Positions 35,276 to 45,700 of a DNA stretch of 64,000 nucleotides are shown here, piece after piece. The DNA is taken from assembly GCF_963678635.1 (NCBI RefSeq), contig NC_087065.1, positions 73,231,345-73,295,344 of the forward strand, in the 5' to 3' direction. Position 1 is the stretch's first letter. The number at the start of each line of letters is the position of its first letter. The stretch comes from Symsagittifera roscoffensis. Taxonomy: Eukaryota > Xenacoelomorpha > Acoela > Convolutidae. The notes under the pieces are model-generated. The model was not told the DNA's origin. It worked only from the letters and a program-made list of their open reading frames with translations, and did no database searches. Position numbers and translations under genes: made by a program.

Positions 35276-35927
35276 TACGTGAGAAATGGAATGAAGTTGT
35301 TGCTATAATGCAGGTAAGGAATGAACAATCGTACATTCAAATGCTGCGTTACACTGATTTCAATAAATTTGTTTTCGCCTCTTTTTGTCTTAACAAAGTT
35401 AGCTCTCACGAATGCCCTATTTTCCATATTACTTAGCAACCGTTTGCTGTACAATTATCGCAAAAAGTTCCGTTAGCTTTTTGCAAATTACTTAAACTAA
35501 TTTTTAAAAAAATGTTCGTTTTATTGAGAGGAGAGGAGACAGATCGAGTCTTGGCGATTCGTTTTTTGTTGCTTGTGAAAAACGCCGAAAAAAATCCGTC
35601 AGACCCTTGGTGATTGGAACAATAATCTGCTACCATAATAAGTTCAAATCAACTGTACTAAAAATCGAATGCTGTAGAAAGTTTTCAACACATTTTGCCA
35701 GCAAACCCTCTAAAATTTCTCTAAAGAAGACAGCAGCAAATTGACACCTCTCTTTTATTTGTAGCGTTGTTTGAATTTTTTTCTTAATGCTTAACTGTAC
35801 GATGTAAATACAGCGCCGGGCCAAGGAGTTACGATGCATTATGCAGTTTTAGGCATGTGTAGCTCTCTGACCCTATCTTATTACAAACCTCGCCTTTTTT
35901 TACCCCGAAAAATTTTTTTGGTACGCC

Positions 35928-36120
35928 TCTCTTGTACCAACTACAGGTTCCAATAAAGGCAGTCTTTTTCATTCAAATTTTTATACGGTTTTTTTTAGCA
36001 TAAGCTACATCAATTGAAATTAGTTTTATTCACTTCTGCCTGTTTATTTTTTCAACAAAAAGATTTAAAAGTTGTTTACTCAACATTTGATGCTTTGAAA
36101 TGAAATATTTTTTCTTTGAA
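35928..36120 (+). repeat. Dispersed repeat shared with a CWC27 intron
   Basis: TCTTGTACCAACTACAGGTT, CCAATAAAGGCAG, ACATCAATTGAAAT, TTTTATTCACTTCTGCC and GATTTAAAAGTTGTTTACTC occur in the same order at ~459-640 and ~4870-5050. Non-coding; diverged from those copies. Confidence 0.65.
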
Positions 36121-36124
36121 ACTT

Positions 36125-36700
36125 AAATTTTTTGACATTTTAACTATTGGTTAGTATGTTTTGATATTTTTTGATTTCATGGTTATATATACAAATTATA
36201 ATGGAATTTTGGAATTTGGAATGACTTGGTTTTTGTTTCATTGAAATCTGAGCTTGCTGAGTATCAAGGCCAAATACGTTTGGAATAGCCTAATCAGTCA
36301 ATCGTACATTGGCATCTAGTATTTTGAAATCAAAAATAACAGGTGAGGAGGGAAGAGAGGTTGGAAAAGAGACGAAATAAAATAATCCCTTGAATAGTTA
36401 TCTGTTTTTTCAACGAATGGGTCGAGGCTATCAAAAACAACCTAAAAGAATTCAAAATTTCATTTTAATAGCTTGATTGATAAAATAAGTTTTTTTAAAT
36501 AGATTGAAGACATGAAAAACAGCTTGATTTTTTTTCGAAGTCGCTGTTGCGAAAATAATAGGCTCAGGAAAGTTCCTAATGATTAAATGTTATAGTCTGG
36601 TGGATTATGTTTTTCACGATTTCAAGATGTAGTTTTTACGGTCCTACTTGATGCTAAAACATGCTAAACAAGAGCTATAGCTGAGTTGAGTTTTTATTTT
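36125..36700. other. Upstream region of RNASEH2A
   Basis: No gene. A T-rich tract ending in AAAG lies 10 bases before the RNASEH2A start codon (36705-36708), resembling a splice acceptor. No TATA or other promoter element can be called with confidence. Confidence 0.3.
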
Positions 36701-36718
36701 TTTTAAAGAAATTGATAA

Positions 36719-37678
36719 ATGGATGCTGCTGAGCTCAAAAATCTGTTTGGCGAATGTCTGGCGGACGTGAACGGCGGTGACCCATTTGTGAGGGGCAAAC
36801 TAGATGCCACTTTCACGTGTGACGACAATGAGCCATGTGTTGCTGGAATAGACGAGGCGGGTCGTGGTCCTGTTCTGGGCCCAATGGTGTATGCAATTGC
36901 AGTGTGTCCACTAAGCAAGTATGAGCAACTGAAGCAAATGGAAGTGAAAGACTCAAAGGTTCTCTCGGAGGAGGAGCGAGAGACTCTGTTCCGTACCATC
37001 AACTCAAACCCAGACTTGGTCCACTGGCAAGTACATGTACTGCATGCTTCCCATATAAGTCGTAACATGCTGGGTCTCTACCCGAACAATTTGAACGCGC
37101 TGTCACATAATTCGGCACTGGGTCTCGTTAGAAGCTTGGTCGGTGCTGGAATAAACGTGAAAGAACTCTATGTTGACACAGTGGGTCCACCGGGACCGTA
37201 TCAAGATAAATTCACGAAGCAGTTTCCTACAACTCAAACTACAGTCAGTGCCAAAGCCGATGATCTGTTTCCAATTGTAAGCGCTGCGAGCATTTGCGCC
37301 AAGGTATGTCGTGATTGGATAATTAGCAATTGGGAGTTTGAGACTCCCGTCTCTGAAAATGTTGAATACGGCTGTGGTTATCCGGCGGATCCGAAGACAT
37401 CGCAGTGGTTGGCGAGCGAGGCTCAGCGGGACTCTCTTTTCGCCTTTCCGAATTTTGTCCGGTTCAGTTGGTCCACTGCCAGAAATGTGATTGACAAGCA
37501 TTGTGTCGAGATTGAGTGGCCGGATGAGGCGGAACCGGAGAAAGTGAGTAGGAAGCGCCCAGCCAACAACACTGCCATAGACAGCTTCTTCTTCGCCTCC
37601 TCCGTGCACGAGGAAGAGCCCAAGAGACTACGACAGTACTTCGCTAACACCAGCCTCAAAACTGTCACAGAGTTGTGA
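36719..37678 (+). CDS. RNASEH2A: Ribonuclease H2 subunit A (catalytic)
   Basis: Single uninterrupted frame of 319 residues; the human protein has 299. RNase H2 nicks RNA in RNA-DNA hybrids and removes single ribonucleotides from genomic DNA; subunit A carries the active site. Visible motifs: GIDEAGRGPVLGPMVYA with Asp45 and Glu46, YVDTVGPPGPYQ with Asp153, and SAKADDLFPIVSAASICAK with Asp181, which together are the four acidic metal ligands. EYGCGYPADPKT supplies the tyrosine (217) that senses the ribonucleotide 2'-OH in homologues. The C terminus has a basic stretch RKRPANN followed by TAIDSFF, a PIP-like motif that aligns with KITSYF in the human protein. No intron interrupts it. GC content is well above the flanks, as expected for a constrained coding sequence. 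Confidence 0.97.
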   Translation: MDAAELKNLFGECLADVNGGDPFVRGKLDATFTCDDNEPCVAGIDEAGRGPVLGPMVYAIAVCPLSKYEQLKQMEVKDSKVLSEEERETLFRTINSNPDLVHWQVHVLHASHISRNMLGLYPNNLNALSHNSALGLVRSLVGAGINVKELYVDTVGPPGPYQDKFTKQFPTTQTTVSAKADDLFPIVSAASICAKVCRDWIISNWEFETPVSENVEYGCGYPADPKTSQWLASEAQRDSLFAFPNFVRFSWSTARNVIDKHCVEIEWPDEAEPEKVSRKRPANNTAIDSFFFASSVHEEEPKRLRQYFANTSLKTVTEL

Positions 37679-37979
37679 TAAATTATAAACCAGCTGTGGT
37701 AATAAGTGTCATTGCATTGCGCTCTTCGAAATTGTTTTTGTTCGCTTTCATTTTGGATTTTTGTGTTAAATTATAATTTTGTAATTTATGGTTCAATTTT
37801 TTAAAATGCTTTAGTGGCCAACATTTGAAATTAATTAACGTTTGAGATTTTCAGCAATTGAACGTCTGAATACTTAGTTGGAGTTCAGAAAAACTTCTAA
37901 ACTAGCCACGATACTGCATGGTTTTTATTTTAAATGAGTTTTTCTCTGAAAATCTTTAGTAAATGCTCGTTGGTTGACC

Positions 37980-38175
37980 TGTTTACACTTGCGAGCGTAG
38001 TGTGTTAGTTTGAACCTTCTTTTATCAACCTACTTCGCAAATGAAAGTGCTCATTTGGTGGCACTTTTGCTATAGTCACAATCTGTAGCATCAGAAATTT
38101 CATAGCATCTGTTGTCTGCTTTATTTGTGGCTAGAATTTGAAGATTTTTAAGCGTCCGTGACTGGGCGGTAATAG
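37980..38175 (+). repeat. F1 family repeat, truncated
   Basis: TTTACACTTGCGAGCGTAGTG, GAACCTTCTTTTATCAACCT, ACTTCGCAAATGAAAGTGCT and a terminal AAGCGTCCGTGACTGGGCGG tRNA-like start match the F1 element at 48098-48885. Confidence 0.5.
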
Positions 38176-38199
38176 TTTATAATTTAATTTAGTTTTCAT

Positions 38200-39790
38200 T
38201 CTTAAAAAACGTTGAAAGAAAAAAATTGTTTCTTTTTGTGCTTCTTTCTAAATTACATAAGCAGAACTTTTTGTAATTATGTGTCCCCTGTCCAAACTAC
38301 TTCGCTTATTGTTGCGCTGAATTTCCGCATTGAGTTAAGTTTTATAGGAAATTTTTCGTAGCATGCACTATATCCGCTAATTTCGTTGCGTATTCATTGC
38401 CGCGGGTGCATTCATTAATACCTGAGCGCATTTGTACTGCTTGATTTTTTTTTTCAGCCTGTCTTAGCATAGTCCGTTTCTTTTATTTCTGCACATTCTA
38501 GACTATTTTATTTGGTGAGCGACGCTCTTTTTTCAACTCAAGGCCGTTTTTTTTGCGTCTAGAACTTTCTCATGGTACCACTAATGCAGCTGAAATTAGT
38601 CAGGCTGTGGTAAACCTGAAGCTAGAGTTCAAGCGTGAGCTCGTCCTCTCGCACATTCATTGCCATGACAGGGGATCGATTGTACAAAATTTAATAGAGC
38701 AATGTAGAGCGGTTATGCGCTGGTTCAAATTTCGTGCTCACCGAAGTTTTTGTCAAAGATTATTTTCTTTTGCTTGCGTGGCGACGTGTAGCTTTGCCTG
38801 TGATTTCAAAAATGTTTTTTCGTGCCAGCTCTAAACCTGTAGTTGAGTCATTTGCCTCGATTCAATTTAGCAGCTTGTCTTTGCTACGAGCCTGCTTAGC
38901 ATCGAAGAAAAACAACGCGAGCTATTAGACAAATCTGCTTATGGCCATACTTTAACAAGACTGCTCGTATACCAAGGCAAAGCCCAAAGATTTGAATGCC
39001 CCTTAACTGGCCGCTAATATAGTTTTCGTATTGTTCGCATAAATAGTTCGTTATTGAAATTATAATAAATTAAGTGAGCAGTCTCTAATCGCAGTTAGAC
39101 TTAAGCAAGTACATTCTTCTGGAAATCTGAAGATTCCAGGATCAATCCGAAAGCTTTTAAAATTTTCTTTGTGTATGATAGAGCATGATAGTTGGGTCCC
39201 GAAAGTTTAGATGTGTTTTTAATGAAAAACCGGTTTGCACAGCATAAATTTAATTAAGGGGTAGGGTTTTGGGCATCTCCAAATGTTTTTCTCACCGCGT
39301 TTCACTTCAGTCATTTCGCGATTGCAAACACTGCAATTTGGTATATTCCTTCTGATAATCCGCTTTTCTCGTTAAAAAATTATCAAATTTTCATTAGAAC
39401 AAGCATGTCTTACAAACGCATATTTTCAGTTTTTGGCAAGATTTGTTCTATTTTAATCAAGTTTAAACAGCTATAAGTTAGATTTTCAAGTGTAGGAAAA
39501 ATTTATTTGTTTGCGCGATGCAAAACGGTAAGACCCATCTTTCATACTTGCTTTTTCACGGGACCCAACTAGCATACTTATACCCACTATTTAAAAGTAA
39601 CTTGAATGCAATAATTTGAAATGTAATAGTAGTATGTGGTTGGATCGTTTTGATTTAGAGCATCTACATGATACAACGAGTCTAAAGAAAGATACCTAGC
39701 AAATACATTTCTCACTGAATTCAAAAACTGAGGCCCTTTTTGAAGACTGCGCAAAATAAATATTCGAATTTCTTTCTTCGGATCACTTTC
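38200..39790. other. Gene-free stretch with SINE remnants
   Basis: A tRNA-like B box, GCTGGTTCAAATTTC, at ~38720 is followed by the recurring GTGTAGCTTTGCCTGTGA tail at ~38790. GACTGCTCGTATACCAAGGC (~38960) is the inverse of sequence just beyond the MITE end at ~12060. No gene recognised. Confidence 0.35.
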
Positions 39791-39794
39791 CATT

Positions 39795-40165
39795 ATTACA
39801 CAAGTAAAGCTTGTGTGATAGTATGAACTCTCTTTTTTTCCCAACCTAAGTCGCAAATAGTGTTGCGACGCAAATATTGTTGCGACAAAATGTGTTCATT
39901 TTGAAAATGTTCATTTCGATCAATAACCAGCTATTAAGTACAGCCAATGCTAAGGACATTAAAAGAGACTATTATATTACAAATAGCACTTAAGCTTCAA
40001 GGTATCATGATTCTCTAGCGTAGAGGTAGGGAATGAGACCAGCAGCAAAATAAGAGAGTTCGAACTTGGGTAGGGTCGGATGTTTTTAATGAACTTTGCC
40101 GTATAATGTGTCCGCTTTATAAATTGAGGCATGTTAGTTGGTAAAGTTCTTTTTTTTATCCGTAA
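39795..40165 (+). mobile_element. F2 composite SINE-like element, 3' truncated
   Basis: Head TGTGATAGTATGAACTCTC, CCAACCTAAGTCGCAAATAG, CAGCTATTAAGTACAGCCAA, core CTAGCGTAGAGGTAGGGA and B box AGTTCGAACTTGG. Similarity to 22050-22600 stops near 40160. Confidence 0.65.
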
Positions 40166-40464
40166 TTTTTATAACTAACATTTAATAGTCTGATTTGCGA
40201 TGGGACAACCTGACAACCAGTATTTACTCAAGCAAAAGATATTATAAGTCGGTAAACAATTTTCACGCTGTTTGCATACAATGTATTGTCCAAAACCAAA
40301 TATTTTTGGATCGTCTAATATGCTTGTCGTCTACTTTCCTAGACGAACGTTCCAGGCGGACATCTGGAAAGCGTCTTTAAATGATTTTTTGACAGTTCAA
40401 GCTAAGTTTTACTGTTTAAAACGATCTAGAGTTTACGATAAATAAAGGATTCAGTATCGAGAAA

Positions 40465-40590
40465 ATGAATGGCTATAAAAAGTGCTTCATCTTTCAGTTA
40501 TTTATGTGCCAATCAGAAAAAGTTTGGTATGCTGTCGAAAACAGTAGGCGTGTTCGGAATCATTACGATTGGCGTAGCTGTTAAGAAATA
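40465..40590 (+). promoter_or_regulatory. Overlapping upstream start codon at SERAC1
   Basis: ATGAATGG places an out-of-frame ATG at 40465, four bases before the main ATG. It opens a frame of about 40 codons running into the coding region and has A at -3, whereas the main ATG has T at -3. It could lower translation of the main frame, or point to a start further upstream or downstream. Confidence 0.4.
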
Positions 40591-42295
40591 TTTAGCCCAA
40601 AATGTGAGACTTCCCTTAGCTGAACAAAGTGAAAATCGAAACGGTCCTTTTCACCGTTATTACACCATGCATCATAAGGGATTACATATCAATGAAGGAC
40701 TTAAACAAGTTGGAATTACTCATCAAGCAACTCAAATAAAAGTCAATGAAAACGCCGAAATCGATTTGCCAGTGGTTCAAAACAGTTATAAAGAATTGAT
40801 GACGTTAAGTGGCAAGGTAGTTTCAATCTTGGAGAAGCAGCTTCATCTTTTGAAAATAAACGAAAAATTGTATTTGGAGTTGCAGTCAAGTATCAAAGCA
40901 TGGCGAAGCTTTTTAAGCACGGACGAAATAAAACCCGACGTTTCTCGGGCACCTGAAAGGTTCCAAGATTCGCTCTACAATGCGTATGACGATGATACTT
41001 TCGACCAGGAAAAAGAGCTCAGAAGTATCGCGAAGACAGAGCAACTGAAAATAATTATGTTTAATCTGGTTAATGTTTCGAATAAATTGGTGCTGTTTGT
41101 CGGACCAGATAGCCCCAGTATTACCCGGAAGCTTTTATCTGAAGTATCAGCGGTGCTTAAAATTACGAACTGTAGTACAAATTATAACGATTCATTGCTA
41201 AATGTCGTTTGCGGGAAGTTTTTATGCTCTTTGACACTCAACGAAATTGGTCGAAGTTTATTACGAAGTCAGCCTTATTTGAACAAGTTGATTACGGATT
41301 GGACAAAATCTAACTTTTCTTGTTTGAGACTGATTGGCTTAAAGTGTGTGTGGAATCTAGATAGACCCATCGAAACTATACCAGACGGCGTTTATGTTTA
41401 TGAAAGCATTTCTGAAAAGAAAAGAACGTCTCTAGATATTATATGGTTCCATGGTCTTGCAGGAAGCGCCTTCTATACATGGCGCCAAGCAGGTCCAAGG
41501 AAAGACAAGTTTTTGACTTGCTGGCCAGTTGACTGGCTTGTTAACGAGATCCCTGGAAACTGTCGAATCATATTTCTAGATTACGATACTTTAAATTCTG
41601 ATTCTAAGCTCGTGACCAAAACGAGTGAGTCAAAAATTGCGTCTAAAGAAAATGTAATTGAATCTTGTGCTCATGACTGTTTCGAAAAGTTAAAAAGCAT
41701 AGGAATTGGTAGAGAAAATCCGGTGTTACTTATTGGACATTCGATGGGAGGTTTGATTCTCAAACAACTTCTAGTCTTCGACCACAATGAAAAAGAAACC
41801 CGTGCTTATCCCTCGCTTCTCGACAGAGTGGAAGGAATTCTATTTTTATCTACTCCCCATTTGGGATCACCTATCGCAAAGAAAATTGGATCATTGCCTT
41901 CTCGAGTCGTCAAAGCGAGTTCTGTTTTCAACGAATTAGGAGATTACTCAAAATGTATGTTGCTCAACTCGAAGTTCATGCAAATTATGTTGACAGAACC
42001 CGAAATCGATGTGATCAATGTTGCCGAGAGTCTTCCAACAGAGTTCGGGTTTGGGATTTCCTTGAATATCGTTCCCCTGATATCGGCCTACCCTGGTTTT
42101 GGGAGGTTCCGAGTGCTGAAGCTAGACCATATGCGCCTCAGCAAACCCACTGGAAAAGATGATGAGTTGTATAACCTCGTTAAAGAGTTTGTAATCAGTC
42201 ACGTGCCTTTAAAAATAGAGGATTCAGATCACGAAAATCATGAATGTGTTACTTCAAATAATCTATTTAGATTTGTTAATTTAGATTACTGCTAG
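40469..42295 (+). CDS. SERAC1: SERAC1-like serine active-site hydrolase
   Basis: Single-exon frame of 608 residues; human SERAC1 has 654. SERAC1 acts at mitochondria-ER contacts in phosphatidylglycerol remodelling and cholesterol trafficking. The N terminus has a hydrophobic segment (TVGVFGIITIGVAV, ~residues 25-38) that could anchor the protein. The middle is helical and poorly conserved, with LKCVWNLDRP before the hydrolase. The alpha/beta-hydrolase part shows IIWFHGLAGSAFYTWRQ, TCWPVDWL, FLDYDT and the nucleophile elbow LLIGHSMGGLILKQLL with Ser425, then STPHLGSP and a C-terminal LDHMRLSKP with candidate catalytic His554. The chosen ATG overlaps an out-of-frame ATG four bases earlier in better context (A at -3); the next in-frame Met is residue 21. 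No intron interrupts it. Confidence 0.95.
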   Translation: MAIKSASSFSYLCANQKKFGMLSKTVGVFGIITIGVAVKKYLAQNVRLPLAEQSENRNGPFHRYYTMHHKGLHINEGLKQVGITHQATQIKVNENAEIDLPVVQNSYKELMTLSGKVVSILEKQLHLLKINEKLYLELQSSIKAWRSFLSTDEIKPDVSRAPERFQDSLYNAYDDDTFDQEKELRSIAKTEQLKIIMFNLVNVSNKLVLFVGPDSPSITRKLLSEVSAVLKITNCSTNYNDSLLNVVCGKFLCSLTLNEIGRSLLRSQPYLNKLITDWTKSNFSCLRLIGLKCVWNLDRPIETIPDGVYVYESISEKKRTSLDIIWFHGLAGSAFYTWRQAGPRKDKFLTCWPVDWLVNEIPGNCRIIFLDYDTLNSDSKLVTKTSESKIASKENVIESCAHDCFEKLKSIGIGRENPVLLIGHSMGGLILKQLLVFDHNEKETRAYPSLLDRVEGILFLSTPHLGSPIAKKIGSLPSRVVKASSVFNELGDYSKCMLLNSKFMQIMLTEPEIDVINVAESLPTEFGFGISLNIVPLISAYPGFGRFRVLKLDHMRLSKPTGKDDELYNLVKEFVISHVPLKIEDSDHENHECVTSNNLFRFVNLDYC

Positions 42296-42372
42296 AGGGT
42301 TTGGTTTTTTTTCAGCCCGTTTGAGGACTATGGGCGTCCTTCAAAATAAGACAAGTGCCGATTTAGGGGTAG

Positions 42373-42606
42373 GGCGGCAATTCGTAACAGGCGACAATTC
42401 GTAACAGGCGAAAATTCATAACAGGCGAAAATTGGTAACAAAGCATTGGCAAGTAGAATACGCTTGCTCCGCTGCGCTTACATCCGGTACGAGAGGAATA
42501 CTGCGCGTGAATCACTGTTCCCCGCTTAATCTACTGTTACGAATTGTCGCTTGTTACGAATTGTCGCTTGTTACAAAGTTTCGCCTTATACGAATTTTCG
42601 CCTCAC
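42373..42606. mobile_element. MITE with iterated terminal inverted repeats
   Basis: The left end carries about four tandem copies of a 17-base unit around AATTCGTAACAGGCGAC. The right end carries the same unit inverted (TGTTACGAATTGTCGCT) about four times, decaying inward. The middle is GC-richer and non-coding. It lies between the SERAC1 stop and the DDX19 start. Confidence 0.7.
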
Positions 42607-42733
42607 GGATTTAGCGGCTGTCTCATATTTTGTCGTCTATTTAGTCATGCTATGTTTGTGTTGCATCGCTTTGCCTCTGTGACAAAATGTTTTTATCATC
42701 AAATGTGTGACTTTTGTGTCTTTCAGATCTGGT

Positions 42734-45700
42734 ATGATTGGGAGAGGGCGTGGCAGAGGGAAACCGCCCCCGACTGTAAGATTCACAAACCATAAATAGT
42801 GAAGCCTTATACATGGAAATGCCCATCCAAACTACTTTTGAAAAATTTTTAAGCGGCATTTGCAGAAAAAAAGTGTTTTGTGAAAAAATAGTACCAATGG
42901 AATGGATACTGAGGACATTATATGATGAAAGTTATTAAATGTTTGGCCCGTTTCTTTTTTTGTTTTGCACCCGCTTCTAACTTGAAATAAAACATTGTGT
43001 TGTTTTGTTTTAGTCAGATCTTAACCCGGGAGCATCGGTGTTCCAACCCGCGAGTCTTTCGCCTGCTTTTGTGCCTGGCGGCGGCGGGGATGGTAAGGCG
43101 GGGCTTCCGTCCTTATCTGATCTGTCAATATCCTCCAACTGGCAACTGCAGTCGGCATTCGGCGCATACACTTCTAATTCGCAGCAAAACTCAGCTCCAC
43201 AGCCGTAAGCTCATGTTGAATTTGAGAAAAAAACTTATGACAAAAATCTTGAGTGAGCTAGATTTTCAATTTCTAAAGAAACATTTTATTGCATTTTTGT
43301 AGTTTTTTTTCTCGAAACGTTTAGTTTTTACCTTCAATCTTGTAAGTTAACTGTTCGCTGCACTTTTACGAAATTAATGTGGGCTATTCAAGTGTTTTTT
43401 TTTATATTTGTTTAGGGAAACTTTCGGTAGCAATAACAATTCGTCAAACGGATTTCAACCATTTTCAAACAGCGACAACAACTCGAGTAGTTTTGATCCG
43501 AATGATGATGTTGAAAACAAGGCAGACACTTCCTTGTTAGCTAAATTAGTCTCTTCAGGACTGAAATGGGTGGATGAGAACAATGTCACAGTCACTGACC
43601 AGAGAAAAGATAAAAGCAACCCCCTTTTCGGCCAAGTTCTTTCATTCCAAGAATTAAACCTCAAGCATGAAATTGTGAAAGCACTGCAAGATATGAAGTT
43701 TGTTCGTCCCTCGGCTATTCAGAGCAAGGCTCTCCCTATTTTACTGTCTGAGCCACCAAACCACATGATTGCACAGAGCCAGTCGGGAACTGGCAAAACT
43801 GCGGCTTTTGTGCTGGCTACTTTGTCAAGAATAAATGTTGATGAAAGGTATGATTTTTTCTATTTCTCATGAATAGCCGGTTCCGTTTTTAATTGTGGTC
43901 CTTGTTCCTTCGTTAGTCAATTCATAATGTTTATTCCAGTTTATGCAATGTTTTCGGTTTCAGAATTTAAGTTTAAAAAATGTTTTTCCTGATCGTTTTT
44001 TTGTTGAAAATATCAATCGAGACAAGAGCCAATATAAGCTTTTGTAGGCTATTCTCTCATCGAAAATATACGAAGAAACTAGTTATTACTGGTTTTGCGC
44101 TCTTAGTTTTAATCGAGTTATTTCCTGGTTTGAGTCTATTGGTTTTTTTAGACACCCTCAGGCAATCCTTTTGAGTCCTACTTATGAGCTGGCGAAGCAG
44201 ACAGGCGAAGTGGTGGAAACCATGGCTAAATACATGGACCAGTTCACCATGCGATACGCAGTCAAAGGAGAAAGGGTCTCCCGAGGGGATGTGGTGTCAG
44301 ACCACGTGATCATTGGGACTCCAGGCACAGTGATGGATTGGGCTCTGCGCTTCAGAGTATTCGACATCACAAAAATCAAAGTTTGTAGAAAATTTAATTA
44401 AAAAAATATTGTTTGGCATTAAATTGGAGTTTGCCACAATGCCAATACAAGGCGATTTTTTTTACGAAAACGTGAAATAGTAACGCTTGAATGAATCTAA
44501 GACAAATAATCTGATTAAGAGGAAAGTTTTGATTGGTTGTAATCGGCGGCTACAGGTGTTTGTGTTGGACGAGGCTGACATCATGATAGATGCACAGGGA
44601 CACCAAGACCAGTCTGTGAGGATCCACCGAGCCCTCAGCAAAGAGATCTGCCAGATGATGTTTTTCTCCGCCACTTTCTCTGAGGATGTCATGGAGTTTG
44701 CTAACAGGTACCGAACATCAATGGTGTTCTAAATCTATGGTTTTTTATATAACCAGTCAGAGACCAAAGCGAATCCCAAAGCTTAATTTTTTGAGCTTAA
44801 CTAAGTTATGATTTACTTGAAAGAGCTCACCTTGCTTGGGGAGGGGGATAGATATTGCCCAATTCAATCGTTTTTATTAGGAACGGTGCATAGGCGTGCG
44901 CACAAATTTTTCTAAGGGGGGGGGGGCTTTTTTTATAGGTCGACCAATTTGATTTTCCGAGCTCTCCTAAAATAGTATAAGGACCCTCTTCTGTGAAAAA
45001 AAACTTCTGCGCCGCAGCCAATTTTTTTAAAAAACAGGCCAAAAAAAGGCGTGTTTAGACACTTTTTGGAAAATTTTGACCAAAAAATTGCGTTTTTTCG
45101 GCGCGCGCTCCACCTTTAAAATAAGGCACGCTACTGGAACTGTGTCCTTTTTGAGGTACCACACAAATAAACGAGTACCACCTGTTTGATCTGTCTATTT
45201 CAGAATTGTGAGTGACCCCGTGCTGATTATGTTGAAACGGGAGGAGCTGTCCCTTGACAGCATCAAACAGTATTACATCATAGTGAACAACGCAGAACAG
45301 AAGCTAGACTACCTCTGTGCTCTCTATCGTGGAATAAGTGTTGGAGCTGCCATCATATTCTGTCACACAAGGAAGTTCTCAGAACATGTTAGTTACCCTT
45401 GTGACTAGCGTTGTCATCGCAACCGTACCCTACTTTTTCCCCGTTAGATATTTTGCTCACATGGCATCACATCTCCTCTTGGCTTTTAGAATTCTTATAT
45501 TTTTTCTAATTGAATATAGCGTTTGAAAGCATCTGCTCAAAAGACTTTTTCTTGGAAAACAGGCCTACTATTGTTTACAAAATAGAGCTAGCGATCGTAA
45601 TGTCATATTACGAACTCTACTTTTATTTTACAACGCAACTCGCAAATTAAAGTGCTAATTTTTACAGATTTTTTGTTGAATAGTATTTGCAGTTCAATAG

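Noticed and set aside
36703-37068. Long - strand frames across RNASEH2A (also 37103-37609 and 37423-37668)
   Set aside because: They are antisense shadows of a strongly conserved + strand gene and show no family features.
41953-42162. Second + strand frame inside SERAC1
   Set aside because: Overlaps the conserved hydrolase C terminus in another frame and has no recognisable motif.
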